DNA from: Trileptium ribeirensis | Taxonomy: Eukaryota > Nematoda > Enoplea > Enoplida > Thoracostomopsidae | Reading direction: 5' to 3' | Length of the DNA stretch: 64,000 bases | NCBI GenBank assembly: GCA_030248225.1 | Contig: JASANE010012636.1 | Coordinates: forward strand, 62,001-126,000 | Part shown: positions 1-13,000 of the stretch, piece by piece | How positions within the stretch are numbered: position 1 is the first letter of the stretch | Layout of the letters: every line of letters begins with the position of its first letter | The notes under the pieces: generated by a model | The model's input: only the letters and a program-made list of their open reading frames with translations | Databases searched by the model: none | Told to the model about the DNA's origin: nothing | Translations under genes and position numbers: made by a program

Positions 1-2377
1 CAGTCACCCTGCCTCGTTAAATACCCTGCCTCGTTAAATATAGTTATAAGCAAAGGGACGCGGACTACTTCGTTTCCCTCCGGCATTCTACTTTCCACAC
101 CTCGGACCGCACATTCTTCGTTGACGAATCCCTTCCCCAATTAAATATAATATACTAACCTCAAAGAGTTAGTTATGCACATTTACACTTATATATTTAT
201 ATAATCACATGTCTATTCATGTGTATTATTAAAATTTATTATATTTTTATGTGTTGTGTGCGTTTGTTTATTGTGTTTATTATTTGTTCTCGTGTGTATT
301 ATGTTATGTTGTATGTTTTCGTATGTATTTGTCTGGGCTCTCCATTCGTTGAAAATTTTGCCAGGGGGCATGAACCAGGGGGCACCGAAAAATGACAGGG
401 CCCCCCACCCCTCCAATTTGGAGAGCCCAGTTTGTTGTAACCTAATTTACATCTTTCATTTCAAAATTTTAAACTTCTTTTCTTTTCTCAATCAGTCTAC
501 GATTTTAGAACACGCAATGCACTCGGACGTTTGTTTAAGTTAGATTATATGATTTTTGGGGATAGATTTTCTGCTATATGGTATTTGTCATGAAATATTT
601 ACATACTGAGCATAAGAATTTGTGTTCGACGTCATTGCTTTTCATTTCTCTTAGGGCAAATTGGACGATTTCATTGATCTTTCAGAAGCTTTGTATACAC
701 TAGCGGTCAGGGCTTCCATTTTTGATATTAGTGTTATTCGTTTATTTTATTGATAACAATTTGGAGCAAAGAACTTGTTATCGTGTTTAGTGTAAACGGC
801 AATCAAAACCCAACGGATCTACAGGGCACATTGAAAATAAAACCCAGTAAACTATGTTATATTATCTGATGCACGCTATGAAGTGACGTTGGGTCACACT
901 ATCCGACGGTTACTTACAGTCTTCGATGACTAACTGACTGAATTCAGTAGTGGAATTGCGCGCTGCACAACTCACCACATAGTGACCACGCTTGTCATTA
1001 TTTCGATGTAATAACGATTTTTAACAACATCACCCAGGGTTCCCGCGAATATTAGTATGGACCCAGACTATTTTATGGGACCACGGGCAGCGGAAAACAG
1101 CAATATTCTGAAGCGGGCCATTATTTTTCGACTATTGAACGATATTTGTCAAAGCAAAAACGAACTGGTGTACAAGCGGGGCACAGTTTAATAGCGATAA
1201 CGAAAATTTCTGAACAATATTATTGTTGCTTACCATAATAATTGTACTGCTTGTGGACACTTTCTGTAAATATTTTCGTTGGCAACAAAAACTGTACTCC
1301 AACGGCTTGAAATCCCAAAATCCGTGCTGGAATGTGTACCAGTAGATTAATTCATAAAACCGTCCAAAGAGATTGCGCGGGAAATCAAGAACCTGGCTTG
1401 TATTTTGACTTTAAGAACAGTTAATGGTGTCATCGCTATCATCGGTAGTGTTCTATTTACCGGTCGTTTGTAAGTTATAATTTGCATAGTTGCATTTTTA
1501 CGTTGCTCTATACAGTTTCGAGGTTAGCATTCGTTACAATGCGGCAGGTTTTAAATTCAAAATGCTGTCGTAGGCGTGATTCTGCACAGATGGAAACTTT
1601 TGATTTTTACGAACGTCGCACCATTTCCGAGTTTGATCTAGTGCTCAACAACAAGGGCGATTCGGTTGTAATTAAGCCCATTTTGTTCAGAAAGCAAAAT
1701 CTCTATGTAGCTATATGCGGTGCTTTGCTATTTAGTCAGTTGTCTGGCAGTGTTACATCATGATATGTTCATAAATTGGCCTCTTGTGATCCCGAAGATA
1801 CTAAGTTGGTCATATTTTCTCAACGATTATAGCCACTGTCTGTGGTTGCGCTTATTTTGTTTAGAAAGCAAAGCTTATTCGCAATTTTTACACTCAGAAT
1901 TAAATTTCTTGACTGTGAGACAAGTCCCTAGTATAAACTTTTTTAATTTATTCATATATTGCCAAAATTACAAATCCGGATGAGTCAAACATCGGCTATC
2001 ACAATGAAGTCTTCACTACATTTATTTCCTATTGAGGGAGCTGATATGTCTGTAATCTTGTTTATATTTGATTCAAAACTCACAAATTTCTGTAGTCATA
2101 ACTAGACAATTGTTTTTGTCATAAATATCAAGATTGTTGTTAAATCACTGCAAAGTTTATATTTGACGGCGCGGTCAATTATAGATTTCGTAATTTGCTA
2201 AATAGTTTTACATGTTTAGCTTGTTATTTCGGGGGCCCGGTAATAAAGCAAAATATTGTATATAATGTGTGAGCTCATTTTAGGTGCGTGTATCAAGTTC
2301 GTTGTTTTGTCAAAATCACGAATTGATTCAAGCAGAAATTCCTGTTCATATTTTTCGCCATTTATATTTTCTTTTTT
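1..2377. other. Intergenic, no supported gene
   Basis: No coding region could be supported. A 17-bp unit (ccctgcctcgttaaata) is tandemly duplicated near 7-40. A 98-bp segment, 333-430, is bounded by a perfect 12-bp inverted repeat (ctgggctctcca / tggagagcccag) and may be a tiny foldback element. Short open frames here have no recognisable domain. Confidence 0.5.
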
Positions 2378-2508
2378 ATGAACGCGAACATGGATTCTTG
2401 TGATGTACGAATGGAATTCCCGTTCGCGAACATTTGTCCATGTCGCACGTTTGTCGAGTTCATCAAATGTCATTCTGAATCAGACAGCAATGTTCGCGGT
2501 CTATTTGT

Positions 2509-3537
2509 ATATACAAAGTGGATCAGTGGAAATCTTTTGTCTTGGATTAGTAACTTTTTATCAAACCGTACACGATCTGTTATTATCGGTGACGCCCGAT
2601 CCAACCGTTATTCAGTTTCCAGCGGCGTACCCCATGGTAGCTCATTGGGGCCTATCCTGTTTCTTTACTACGTTAATCAAATCGACGGTTGTGTTTCTAG
2701 TGTGATTTTAAAATTTGCAGACGACTGTAAAATTTTTCGACGCATTCCGAAAACTCCAGTTTCTACATTAGTGGCTACGACGGATATGCAGACCGATTTA
2801 AATTCCCTTTTGGAATGGTCGAAATTATGGTCTATGGACTTTAACCTCGACAAATGTGCAGTGATTAATTTCGGGAGATCAAATCCCTGTATCGATTATG
2901 AAATGGGAGGACAGACTTTAAACTCTAAAGAGTATGTGCGAGATTTGGGTGTATTAGTTGCCTATAAGTTAAAGTGTTCATTTCACTGCGCGGATGCAGT
3001 CCGACGCGCCGAGCGCGTCGTAAATTGTATTAGTAGAATAATTCACAGCAAATCCGTGCCTATTATTCGGAAACTAAACAAGTCTCTCGTTAGGCCAATT
3101 CTCGAATATTGTTGCACTGTGTGGTGTCCGCACTACGACCGTGATATCGAAATCATCGAAAAAGTTCAGCGTAGGATAACTCGGGTTCCGGGATTTAATG
3201 ACCTTTCTTACGAAGAACGTCTGCACCGATTTGGAATACAGTCACTCAAAACGCGACGTATAGGTGCCGATCTTATTATGGTCTACAAACTCTGTCACAA
3301 TCTGACCGCTCTACCAGTACATTTATTTTTTGATCTACACCCGACTGTTCAAACGCGTGGTCACCGATACCGTTTAAACCCAAGTTCACTCCACGGTGGA
3401 ATTATGCCAGGGACAGTTTCTCATATCGCGTGATCGAACTTTGGAACCGATTGCCCGACATGGTTGTCGCCGCGCCGAGTTTGATCAGTTTCAAAAGGCG
3501 TCTCCACGACTCAGGTCTACTGCCACAACTTAGTTAG
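2509..3537 (+). mobile_element. 5'-truncated non-LTR (CR1/L2/Jockey-type) reverse transcriptase remnant
   Basis: The open frame covering 2,378-3,433 contains the C-terminal half of a LINE reverse transcriptase. Visible are a WISGNLLSWISNFLSNR segment, a GVPHGSSLGP motif (usual form GVPQGSVLGP), and an intact FADD catalytic box near 2,714, followed by the thumb and the RPILEYC region. The conserved C-terminal block (SYRVIELWNRLP...FKRRL) lies in another frame after a shift near 3,400 and ends at 3,537. The endonuclease and the N-terminal half of the RT are absent, so this is a dead 5'-truncated insertion. The residues before about 2,509 do not look like RT. The exact clade is uncertain. Confidence 0.85.
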
Positions 3538-4076
3538 CCCTGTCTGCTGCCGCCTTATTTTTGCGTCAGAATCAATCTTGCATACCGCAGCTTGACAACG
3601 ACATGACACATGGTACCGATTACGGTGTCTTTAATTCGGAGGCATCGCTATTGGCAAATTCTCTCAACAATCAAATTGCGAAATGATGCCGGCCGGTGAG
3701 CATATATATATTAGAGCATAGGAGAAAATACGCAACTGGTAATCGTGTTTGCACTTGTATCCGGTCAGCAAAATGCGATGCTAAATTCCAAAATAGTGAC
3801 CGCGTATAGCATATACGCGTTACTGCATCGCAAATCGTGTGAGCATCGTGATTTTTTCGCGGTCATCGCTTTTGCGGTCATGAACTGACATGACAAAAGA
3901 ACAACCCAGGTGTACGCACCTAACATAAACTCACGTATAGGTGTTCTTTAATTTGCCTATATTTGGACATTTAAAGTTCAATATCAATTTTGTCTGTGTT
4001 TTTTGATAGATATAGAGTTCAGGTACTTTAAACATTGACTTTATCAACCAATTTATGTACATATACATAATGCGTA
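3538..4076. other. CIAO1 upstream region
   Basis: This is non-coding sequence between the LINE remnant and the CIAO1 start codon, and it presumably contains the CIAO1 promoter and 5' UTR. I see no clear TATA box or other element that I can support. Confidence 0.35.
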
Positions 4077-7000
4077 ATGTCTGTATCTCAGTATAGATTT
4101 CTTGAAAAATTGAATGGCCATGAAGATATTGTGTGGTGTGTAGCATGGAACTATGTTGGAACATTGCTCGCATCTAGTGGGAGTGATCGCTCGATCAGGA
4201 TGTGGTCAAAAATCGGTTAGCGTTTTCGTTTGATTTTTTTAAATCCATGATGTTACATTGATCACCATGTGCCACTATTGAATTTCATTTTTTGACGATT
4301 TTCTAACCTTTTAACTTGAAAATTTATAAGAAATTTCTTTAATAAATTCGGTTTGCAGCACATTTTTGTTGCAAAATTGAGTTAAAATCATCGAAATGCG
4401 CTATATATTTTAAAAATACAAAATATTATTAAGTCTGGCTTCTTCAATTTGCCAAAATTGTACCTGGAGGCTTGAACTGGGAAGTCCCCAGTTCGAAACT
4501 GGGGATCCGAAAATATCTGTGCACGATCACCCCCTTTTATCTGTCGGTATCCCAGTTGAACAAGGGAACCATAAAGAAATGTTACTGTTAGAAAACGTCA
4601 AAAACATGTAATGTAGCAACTAAGTGCAATTATTGTTGTTAATAATAAGTATATTTTAGCTATTTTCAGTTTCACATGGGAAAATTTGGGGATGTTTAGT
4701 CAAAACATGGAAAAATTCGTATTAGTTTAGACCGTCAAAAAATTTGGTTATTTTTACTCGTACACGAAAGTACTTGGAGAAACTGGGGGAGACCAAAATC
4801 TACTAGGGGGCATGAACTGGGAGATCTGGGGAAGGTCGAAATACTTGGGCGCCGTATTTGAGAAGCGATATTACGCTGGTGTTTTTTAAGACATGTCATC
4901 GTAAAGCAATTCAGTTATATTTTTAGGGTGTTTTTATAGCCACTTAACGTATGAAGTATTTCCACACGACTTTTAGTGTGGTATTGTATGTATGAATGCA
5001 TTTGCGGACAATACGGATGCCGATAACTTTACTTTGTCTGTCCTAAAAGCCGTTGACGTTTAAAATAATCCGTACGTGCAAAATGTGCACTTATTAATTT
5101 TACGTCGGTGCGACGTAACTGTCTTGGCTTTTCATTGTGTTGATTAGTGGTGTACATACTGTAAAATTTTTACGCTGCCAACTGGCAAAACAAAAATATT
5201 AAATCCCAATGACTGTGATTAAAAATGCATGTATAGATTGTTTGTGATCATTTAAGCGTGGTTCACTTTTCGTTTAGTGAAGTAACACATGATTTTATAT
5301 CTAGTCGCACGATGATTTATAGTTACTATAAGTTTATAGTAGAGTTGCATCCGAATCCTGCAGGGAGTAACCGGAATTCCGGTTCCGGCGAAAATCGTGT
5401 TCCGGTTCCGGCAAAGGGCAAAAACCATACCGGAACCGGAATTCCGGTTTAAAAATTTTGTTTGAAATTTTCCACGTTTTTCCTTCATCCTGTAATCCAA
5501 ACATATGTAATATATATTATACAATGATCAAGCTCCAATACAACCAAGCAAGAGAAAAGATTAACAAACCAATTAGCCGTGTGAAACGTAAGTAGGGCAC
5601 ATAATTTGAGCAGGAATTTTTCATAATAACCTGCAGGAGTTTGTTAAATCAAAGCCAGGTCGATGCCTGTAGCAGCTAGTTTACACATCCAGAAGTCTGT
5701 GGGATACGTTTGAATTAACCGGTCCAACTCGGTAACAGAGTATGGCTTACGCAGAAATACTTGGGGTATGCTCGGCTAACATAAATTGCGTCAAGCACCC
5801 GCCAGTGTGCTTGTAAACTTGGTAAATCAGTCTAAATTGAAGTAAACTAACGTTATCTGCAACGCAGCTAGAAACTGCTTTCTTGGCAATGAACTGTATT
5901 TATTGAAACTGTGCGAGTAGCATCACAATGTGTCTCATTTATAGCATTCTGATTATAAAGTTATCATCATTATGATCTAACTGACGGGCACTGTTTGTCC
6001 AACGAAAGCCTAAAACAGTGTCTCTGACCACTGATCAGAAAATTGCCTTCTATCTATTATTTTCTCTTAGAATCATATAAACTACAACTAGGTTTTACTT
6101 ATCACACAAGAACATCAACAAACATTATGTGTAGTAAAGGGAAGCGACTAGAACAAGCGAAAGTGTGTATTACGCTCCAAGCTTTTTCAGCGCATTCGAT
6201 TTGACGCAGTATACGCAATGGCGTGCTATAGTGGAAGACATTTTTTGCTCTGAATGTCCGAAAACCAACATATTTGATCGATAATAACATTATTAGCTTC
6301 CTCAGTCTCTTTAAAGTTTCAAAAGCAATAATACCATCGCAATACGTTAACTTTAATGTAAAAGTTATTTTTAATGCATTTTAAATCCACCATACCTTAT
6401 TTCTTCCATCATCTGTTTTACTATATATAAATTTCAAAGACCAGGTTAGATTTCCGGGTCCGGTTTTAAATAAACAGTTCCCAGTTGCTGGTTCCGGTTC
6501 CGGTAAATTTTGGTTCCGGTTATTCCCTGCTACTAGGCTTGACTTATCACCAAGGTGGTGAGTTCTGAGTGCGAATATATAATTTAGAGAGATATGCATA
6601 GCTATATGGAGCATTAAATTAGAAACTTAGCCACCGAATATCAGCCACGTTGCTGGAATAGTTGAGAAGATATACCGATTATTGTGCTCGCAATTTTGAA
6701 GCACATGTAGGATGAATTCCTCTACAAAATGAGACCAAAAACACTTATATAGCTCAAGTGATTGAAGAGATATTACCATCTTTATATGCTTTGGGCCCGT
6801 GGCCCCACAGAAGACCCTTTTTGACCCAACCTTGTAGTGTAAGTAATTACAATAGTGGCACACTATTGGCAGCTACATAGAAGATGAGTTTCTCTACAGA
6901 ATGAAATCAAAGTTACCTAGATAGCTCGGAGGTTGATGATATATTACCATTTTCATGTATTTTGGAACACGTTGGCCAATTTTAGAACCCGTTTTGACCC

Positions 7001-10000
7001 AAATTCGGCATTTTAAGGGGACCGCATAGTAATTCATCTGTGTTAGGGATCGACCGAATATTCGGTAATCGGTATTCGACCGAATATCAGGGTATTCGGC
7101 CGAATGTAACACTATTCGGCCCGAATACAGAATAGCTCCAATAGCCGTGAAATGAACAAAATATATTGTGGCGGTTTTTATTACAGTACATGGCCCTGAT
7201 CGCATACGATGTCTCCAAACGTTGCGATATTAAGCTATACTAGTGAAGAGCTTGAAAAGTGACCATGGGGTTTGCATTTACGACGAGCGGTGAACAGTCT
7301 GAAATGTGGCGAGGTAGTGGAGTCTGGATGTAGTGGAGTATGTAACTGTCATCAGTTGGTAGCTACACTTTAGTGACGTCTACCAAACTTGATACTACGT
7401 TCCGACCGCTGGCGGTCTACGAATAAAGTCTAATCTAAAGCAGAATAATATTACTCGTGTCGTCATTATCTTTTGCTGTATCCATTTCTAAATGACTGTA
7501 ACCTCGACAATTTCAAATTATCCTCCTCTTGTAGGTGGATGCGCGACGAAAGTTCAGTCATGCAATATTCGTCCATTTGCTGAGCAGTGACATGCGAGCA
7601 GACTGACTACCAGATCAGCACATGGGATAATAAAATATAGCATTCGATTTCGAAATTTTCCTGATCGCAGCTGAGGAGGCAACAACACACCACAATAACC
7701 GTCTCAAGTTACGATATACAGCAGTACAAAACAAGTATTCGATATAAATATTCGGTATTCGGCCGAATACTAAATACCGAGTACTAGGTATTCGGTATTC
7801 GTTCGTTCCCTAATCTGTTTATAATCTATATACAGATTTATAGTGGCTTGTTTGCTTTACAAAATGAGCTTAATTTGACTCTAATAACTACTCTGTTTGT
7901 CAAGTGACAGTCAGTAAGTAACGTGATTTTTGAGCCCCTTCGGGACCCGACCCGAGCCTCTTTGATTCGTTTTTTCGGGAGGCATACGTTGGAATCGAGC
8001 TTCGCTCATAACCAAAGGGCACAAATAGACATTTCACGCTTTCAAATGGGCTATCGCGCGAGTCAATCCGCTCAGGCGAAGTAGAGCTATGCGTGTTACA
8101 AAAAACTCAGAAACAGACACCGTCGAAATTTACCACTCTGGCCAGTGAAAATTTTTGCTTTTCTCGTTGCACTCAGTCAGAATTCAATTTTAGAGCGACC
8201 GCTGCCGAAAATTACAAATAATCAGTGGTATTTATAAGCTTTACTAACAGAAAATCCGGCCTACGGCCGCGGCGACAGGCATTCGGCCATCGTGAGTGTT
8301 TTCGCCCCACGCCGAGCCATAGCTAAAGTTATGCTGGCACTTATTACACTACATCAAGTTGTGTTGTTGAGTTAAGCCGTTTTTTTGCTTGGTCGTCATT
8401 TTTGGCCAAATGTTCCTTACCAAAAACCCCACCTTATGAGGTGAAGATGACCTAAATCCATCCAAGAGTCCAAAAAATGTGGTCCAATAACTAAGCTACC
8501 CATACCAAAAGTATGAATAACTATAAATTAATACAATAATTTTGTGACAGAGCAGGAGATGTAGACATTTATTTCGTTAAGTACATAGATATAGACATTC
8601 ATTATAATTTGTGGTTCTCGTATAGCTGTGAAAAATGTGACAGAATCTATATCTTGCCGTTGGTCCGTTTTCAATATTATCTCTGATATTTACGATGCCA
8701 TCCACAACGGTTGTAAATAAAGACGGTTTTGTAATGTACATTTCAGATAATAATGTAAGTACCACTGCAACTCGACTGTATCGTATTGTATTTTTCTAAG
8801 GCAATTCATGGACTTGTGTTTCAACGCTATCGGAACAGCATTCCAGAACAGTGCGTTCGCTTGCATTTTCGCCGTGTAATCAATATTTGGCGTCTGGAAG
8901 TTTTGATGCCACAATTTTAATTTGGCACAAGAAGGAGTACGTACCTAAACTTATTCGTAGTTATAATTTACGGACATCGTAATATAAATCTATAAAACAA
9001 AATTAAAGCGGAGTTTAATTCTTGATATATCGACATGGTTCTTAATCATAAAGAAATAACTACAAGCTATTTATGCGGTGAATAGAAACAGAGCGGTTGT
9101 GATATTCTGAGGTCCCAACTTAAGTTTTTTGTGCCACTTCAAGGTCCAAAAATAAATTATGTTTATATTTGGAATTACATTGTTTACATTTAAATTATTA
9201 GGATCTTTCGTCCTACAGTACCAGCAAAGCCGTATTTATGAATCGTTAATTTATAAATCTCAACTTTCAAAAATTGAATATATTGAAACTAATTTTCACG
9301 TTGTAGGACTTCAGCGCGTACAGTATTGGAAGCATGTTCTTCAAATGTACATAATTATTGCCTTCGTCGTTTTCAACAACGCCGAGCGCATGCGGATTCG
9401 TTCTCTCTTTGCGTGCAACTAAATTGAAAAATGTCAAACTCTGACTGTATTTGGCGATTCTATTCGACATTTTAGTTTCCCACAGCTTTGCAATAAGTTT
9501 TGTACTTATAGTTAGATTGGAATTTGTTAACATGTGTAACGATAACATTTCTTTAAACATGAAGTACGTCAAAACTGCCTCTGGAGATAAGCATCACCAA
9601 ATTTGGTAGATTGTTGGATAAATAGTATACTTTTCTTAGATGAAAATAAATTTTTGACTTAGTCGGTTACGGAGCGAAAAATGCAGTCCGGACCGAGAAA
9701 TTAATTAAGGTTGTATCACTAACGCATTAGAACTCTGCTTACCGAAATTACTTTCCTACAACTGTTACAGATCAGACCAGATTTTTTGCTTCACCACATA
9801 GGAGATGCTGACTGGGATTCTTTAATTTTAATATGATATAACAATGTATAGTCTACATTAGCAATTTCTGATTTAGACTATCATAATTTATACTGTTATC
9901 GGGTTGATTTCGTATAATCTGACAACGGGTGTCTTGTGTATTTTGTTGGGATTAAAATTGGGGGCTACTCTACACGGCCACTGTGGGCAGGCCTTAATAT

Positions 10001-13000
10001 ATATAGTATTTTTGTTTTTCTTTTAGGACTGAACCAGAGTATGACGTAGTTGCAACTCTGGAAGGCCATGAGAATGAAGTAAAAACTGTTGCTTGGTCGC
10101 CTTCTGGTCAATACATTGCTAGCTGCAGCCGTGACAAATCGGTTTGGGTTTGGGAAGGTACGTTTTACAGCAGTTATTCGTAGAACTCGATGCTACATAA
10201 AGATAGCGCATTGACTTTATCGTTTGTTTAGCTTTATTTTTTTATGGAATTATATTATTCGCGGATAAGATTATGCATTTTTTCATCTCCTAAAAATTTG
10301 CACTGAAGGACAACTGAATTCAGCATTAACCAAAATGTAGTTAGTTGCGACCACTGGTATTTTCCGAAACTTTTCGATAACCGGGTTCAGCTCTGCTTTA
10401 TAAATTATGACTACCGCTCGACTGTCAAATGACAAGAAATTTTGTTATTTTTCTATCATGTGCTTCATTTATGTATAGACAATGAAGTCTGAGTCAACAT
10501 GTGTTAATTTTAAAAGCTGGAAATGTATTGTCAGTCTGTCAAATGATAATGGTAAAATACGAATTTAATTGGTCAAAAACAAAAGTTTTTGTCATTATGG
10601 TCAAGCCCCATTTTTGGATCGATGTAAAGTAGCATGTAGAAGCAGGGACATAGCTAGGATTTTAAAAAGGGGTCTAGTTCCACTGACGTCGGCGTAAAGG
10701 GGTCCAAGGTGGTGTTTAACAAAAATTTTTTTTTCGTGCATTCACAGTTTGTAACAAAAATGGTCTGTAACTACTCCGTCCACAGACAATGTAATATTTA
10801 GTTTTGTGTATATAGATTCGGCGAATTTTAGATGTAAGTTCTTAGCTTCATATTACAACATTTCTAACGTATATAATACTTTCTTTGTTTCTGCAGCATG
10901 ACAAAAATGGAACAAATTATCGACCAAAGAGCGGGCCTAGATTCCCCTCCTGGCTACTCCCTTATGTAGTTGTCAAGACCCAGCTTCCAAGCCCTAGGTT
11001 CATCATCAACTGTAAAATAACGATAATTGTACTTGAAAACGCTGAGATTATTATGACCGGAGCAAAGAAAAACGGATAATGGACAAAATAGTGGAGGCCG
11101 AATTATTGAGATAGGTTTGAAATAGAATTTGATTGAGGTCCACTCAAGTATAGAGAGGCCAGCGCACCGAACTTCGGAAATCAGAATACATGTCTGACCG
11201 AAAAACATAACGTGACCTAAACACATGAACAGTCGTTTTCGCGAGACTAGTAGCCTTAACGCATTTTTGTCGATAACACTTATATTCCAAAGTAAACTTA
11301 ACGGATTTTATTGAAACGGAGTAAGCGGAGTGTCCACTTAGGGCCCTAGGGCGGAAAATCGTGAGAAAAATTCGTTTTTGTCTTTCGCTGTCATTCATTG
11401 TTCATTTTCGGGTGGACGGATTTCGACAATTTATTGTTCAATAGCAAAAATGACGAGGATGTGCGTTTTAGTTGAAACGCGAACAGCTTGGATCCCCTCT
11501 TCGCAGTCAAAATGACAAAACGTGTTTTTAGGAGTCTTTGCCAAATCTGGCCATACGGGTACCAATCTTTCGCAGCCCATATTTCGCGACACAGGTTTCG
11601 CATCGAAAAATTGAGACCACCATTCCATCTGCTCATCGAGATCTACAACTTTGCGGTCTAAGCATTTTTTGTGGGACCACTCCCATGGCCGCTGTGGGCG
11701 GAAAATTTTTCATCGAGCCTTTGCCATAAATGTTATAACTTTTTTGCCGTATAATGAGTGTCTATTAGGTTATCAAGCACGCTATATACGATGGTTTTGC
11801 TGTCTAGAGTCAACTTGATTAAATTTTATTTTTTATGAGGTTTTAAGTGTTCTATGGTCGCCGAACCCGATTTATAAAATATACGTTTCATTCGTCTGAT
11901 TATGTGTTGCGTGCACGGCATCAAGAATGGTCTGTATATAGGTATTTCTGAAGGCTGAAATTATGATTTGGTTATCTTGAATCCAGTGTGCATATTTCAA
12001 GCCTTTTCAATGGGTTTATGATCAATGGACCCATTTTCAGAAAGGCTGAATACTATGGTTTAATTATTTAGAAACCAACACAAATACTTGCTGCGTTGTC
12101 AGTTGTTTTAGATGGGTTTAGGATCGACAAAGTTCTAGGATTTTCAATGTATTCACGGTTTAAATGGTTTTAGGGTGGTATATACATCAGACACAGCGTG
12201 TTACAGGTGATTAAACAAAATAACATAAAAATGAAACCACGCTCGCTCCGTTTAATCATCGCGTGCAAGTTACTAGTAATGTTGCTCTTGGAATTTGCAG
12301 TGCTACCTCTTGACTTTGTGTTATGACGTAATTCACACGCAACTACGTACATGCAGTCCATATTGACTGCCTGTGAAACACAACAACTGAGCGAGCAACA
12401 TCTTTGTTTGTGTTATGAATAAACCTTATTTTTGTTTGCGAACACAGTTGACGAAGATGAAGAGTTTCAATGCTGTTCGGTGCTTCCGGTGCATTCACAA
12501 GATGTCAAAACCGTAGCTTGGAAACCTAGCGTTGATGTAAGGCATATTTTAATCTCAATAACTAATGTTTGCAAATTAATTTTAGTATTTTACATACATT
12601 TTGCCCAAGTTGCATCACTTTTATTAAAGTTTTGACGTTCTAGGATAACGGTACCGTCCTTGAAAATGTGATTCAATAATTAATTTGCGTACCTGATTGA
12701 CCTAGGTATTAATGTGGCGAATGGTAAACAGTGCTTTGCACCAGGTTTTTTTTCAAAATTCATGTTGTGCTAAAATGTGTGTTTTTTTAATTTACCTGTG
12801 TTTTTTAATTAACCCTCAAATACCCTTGTTTACAGGGAAGGTCAATCAATGGCAATTAACCGGTAACTACGTAGCAATTTTATATTGATGTATGCATTAT
12901 ATATTTATACAATAGACCAATCAGTTATATTTAGCACCAATGATTTCATATTCCAGAATTTATAGACTTAAGTTCCACAGTTATAAACATAGTCGGTCAG

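Larger units (their letters stand above)
4216..8800 (+). other. CIAO1 intron 1
   Basis: This 4.6-kb intron is bounded by a GT donor after 4,215 and a TAAG acceptor before 8,801. It holds a hAT-like element with CCGGTTCCGG-rich ends (5,361-6,529), a hAT non-autonomous element (7,044-7,812), and two degenerate segments sharing the core gggcatgaact/gggcatgaacc with 361-383 (near 4,465-4,570 and 4,800-4,855). No exon-like sequence was found inside. Confidence 0.7.

Noticed and set aside
256..543. 95-codon + strand frame near the window start
   Set aside because: Translates AT-rich low-complexity and the small inverted-repeat segment; no homology pattern.
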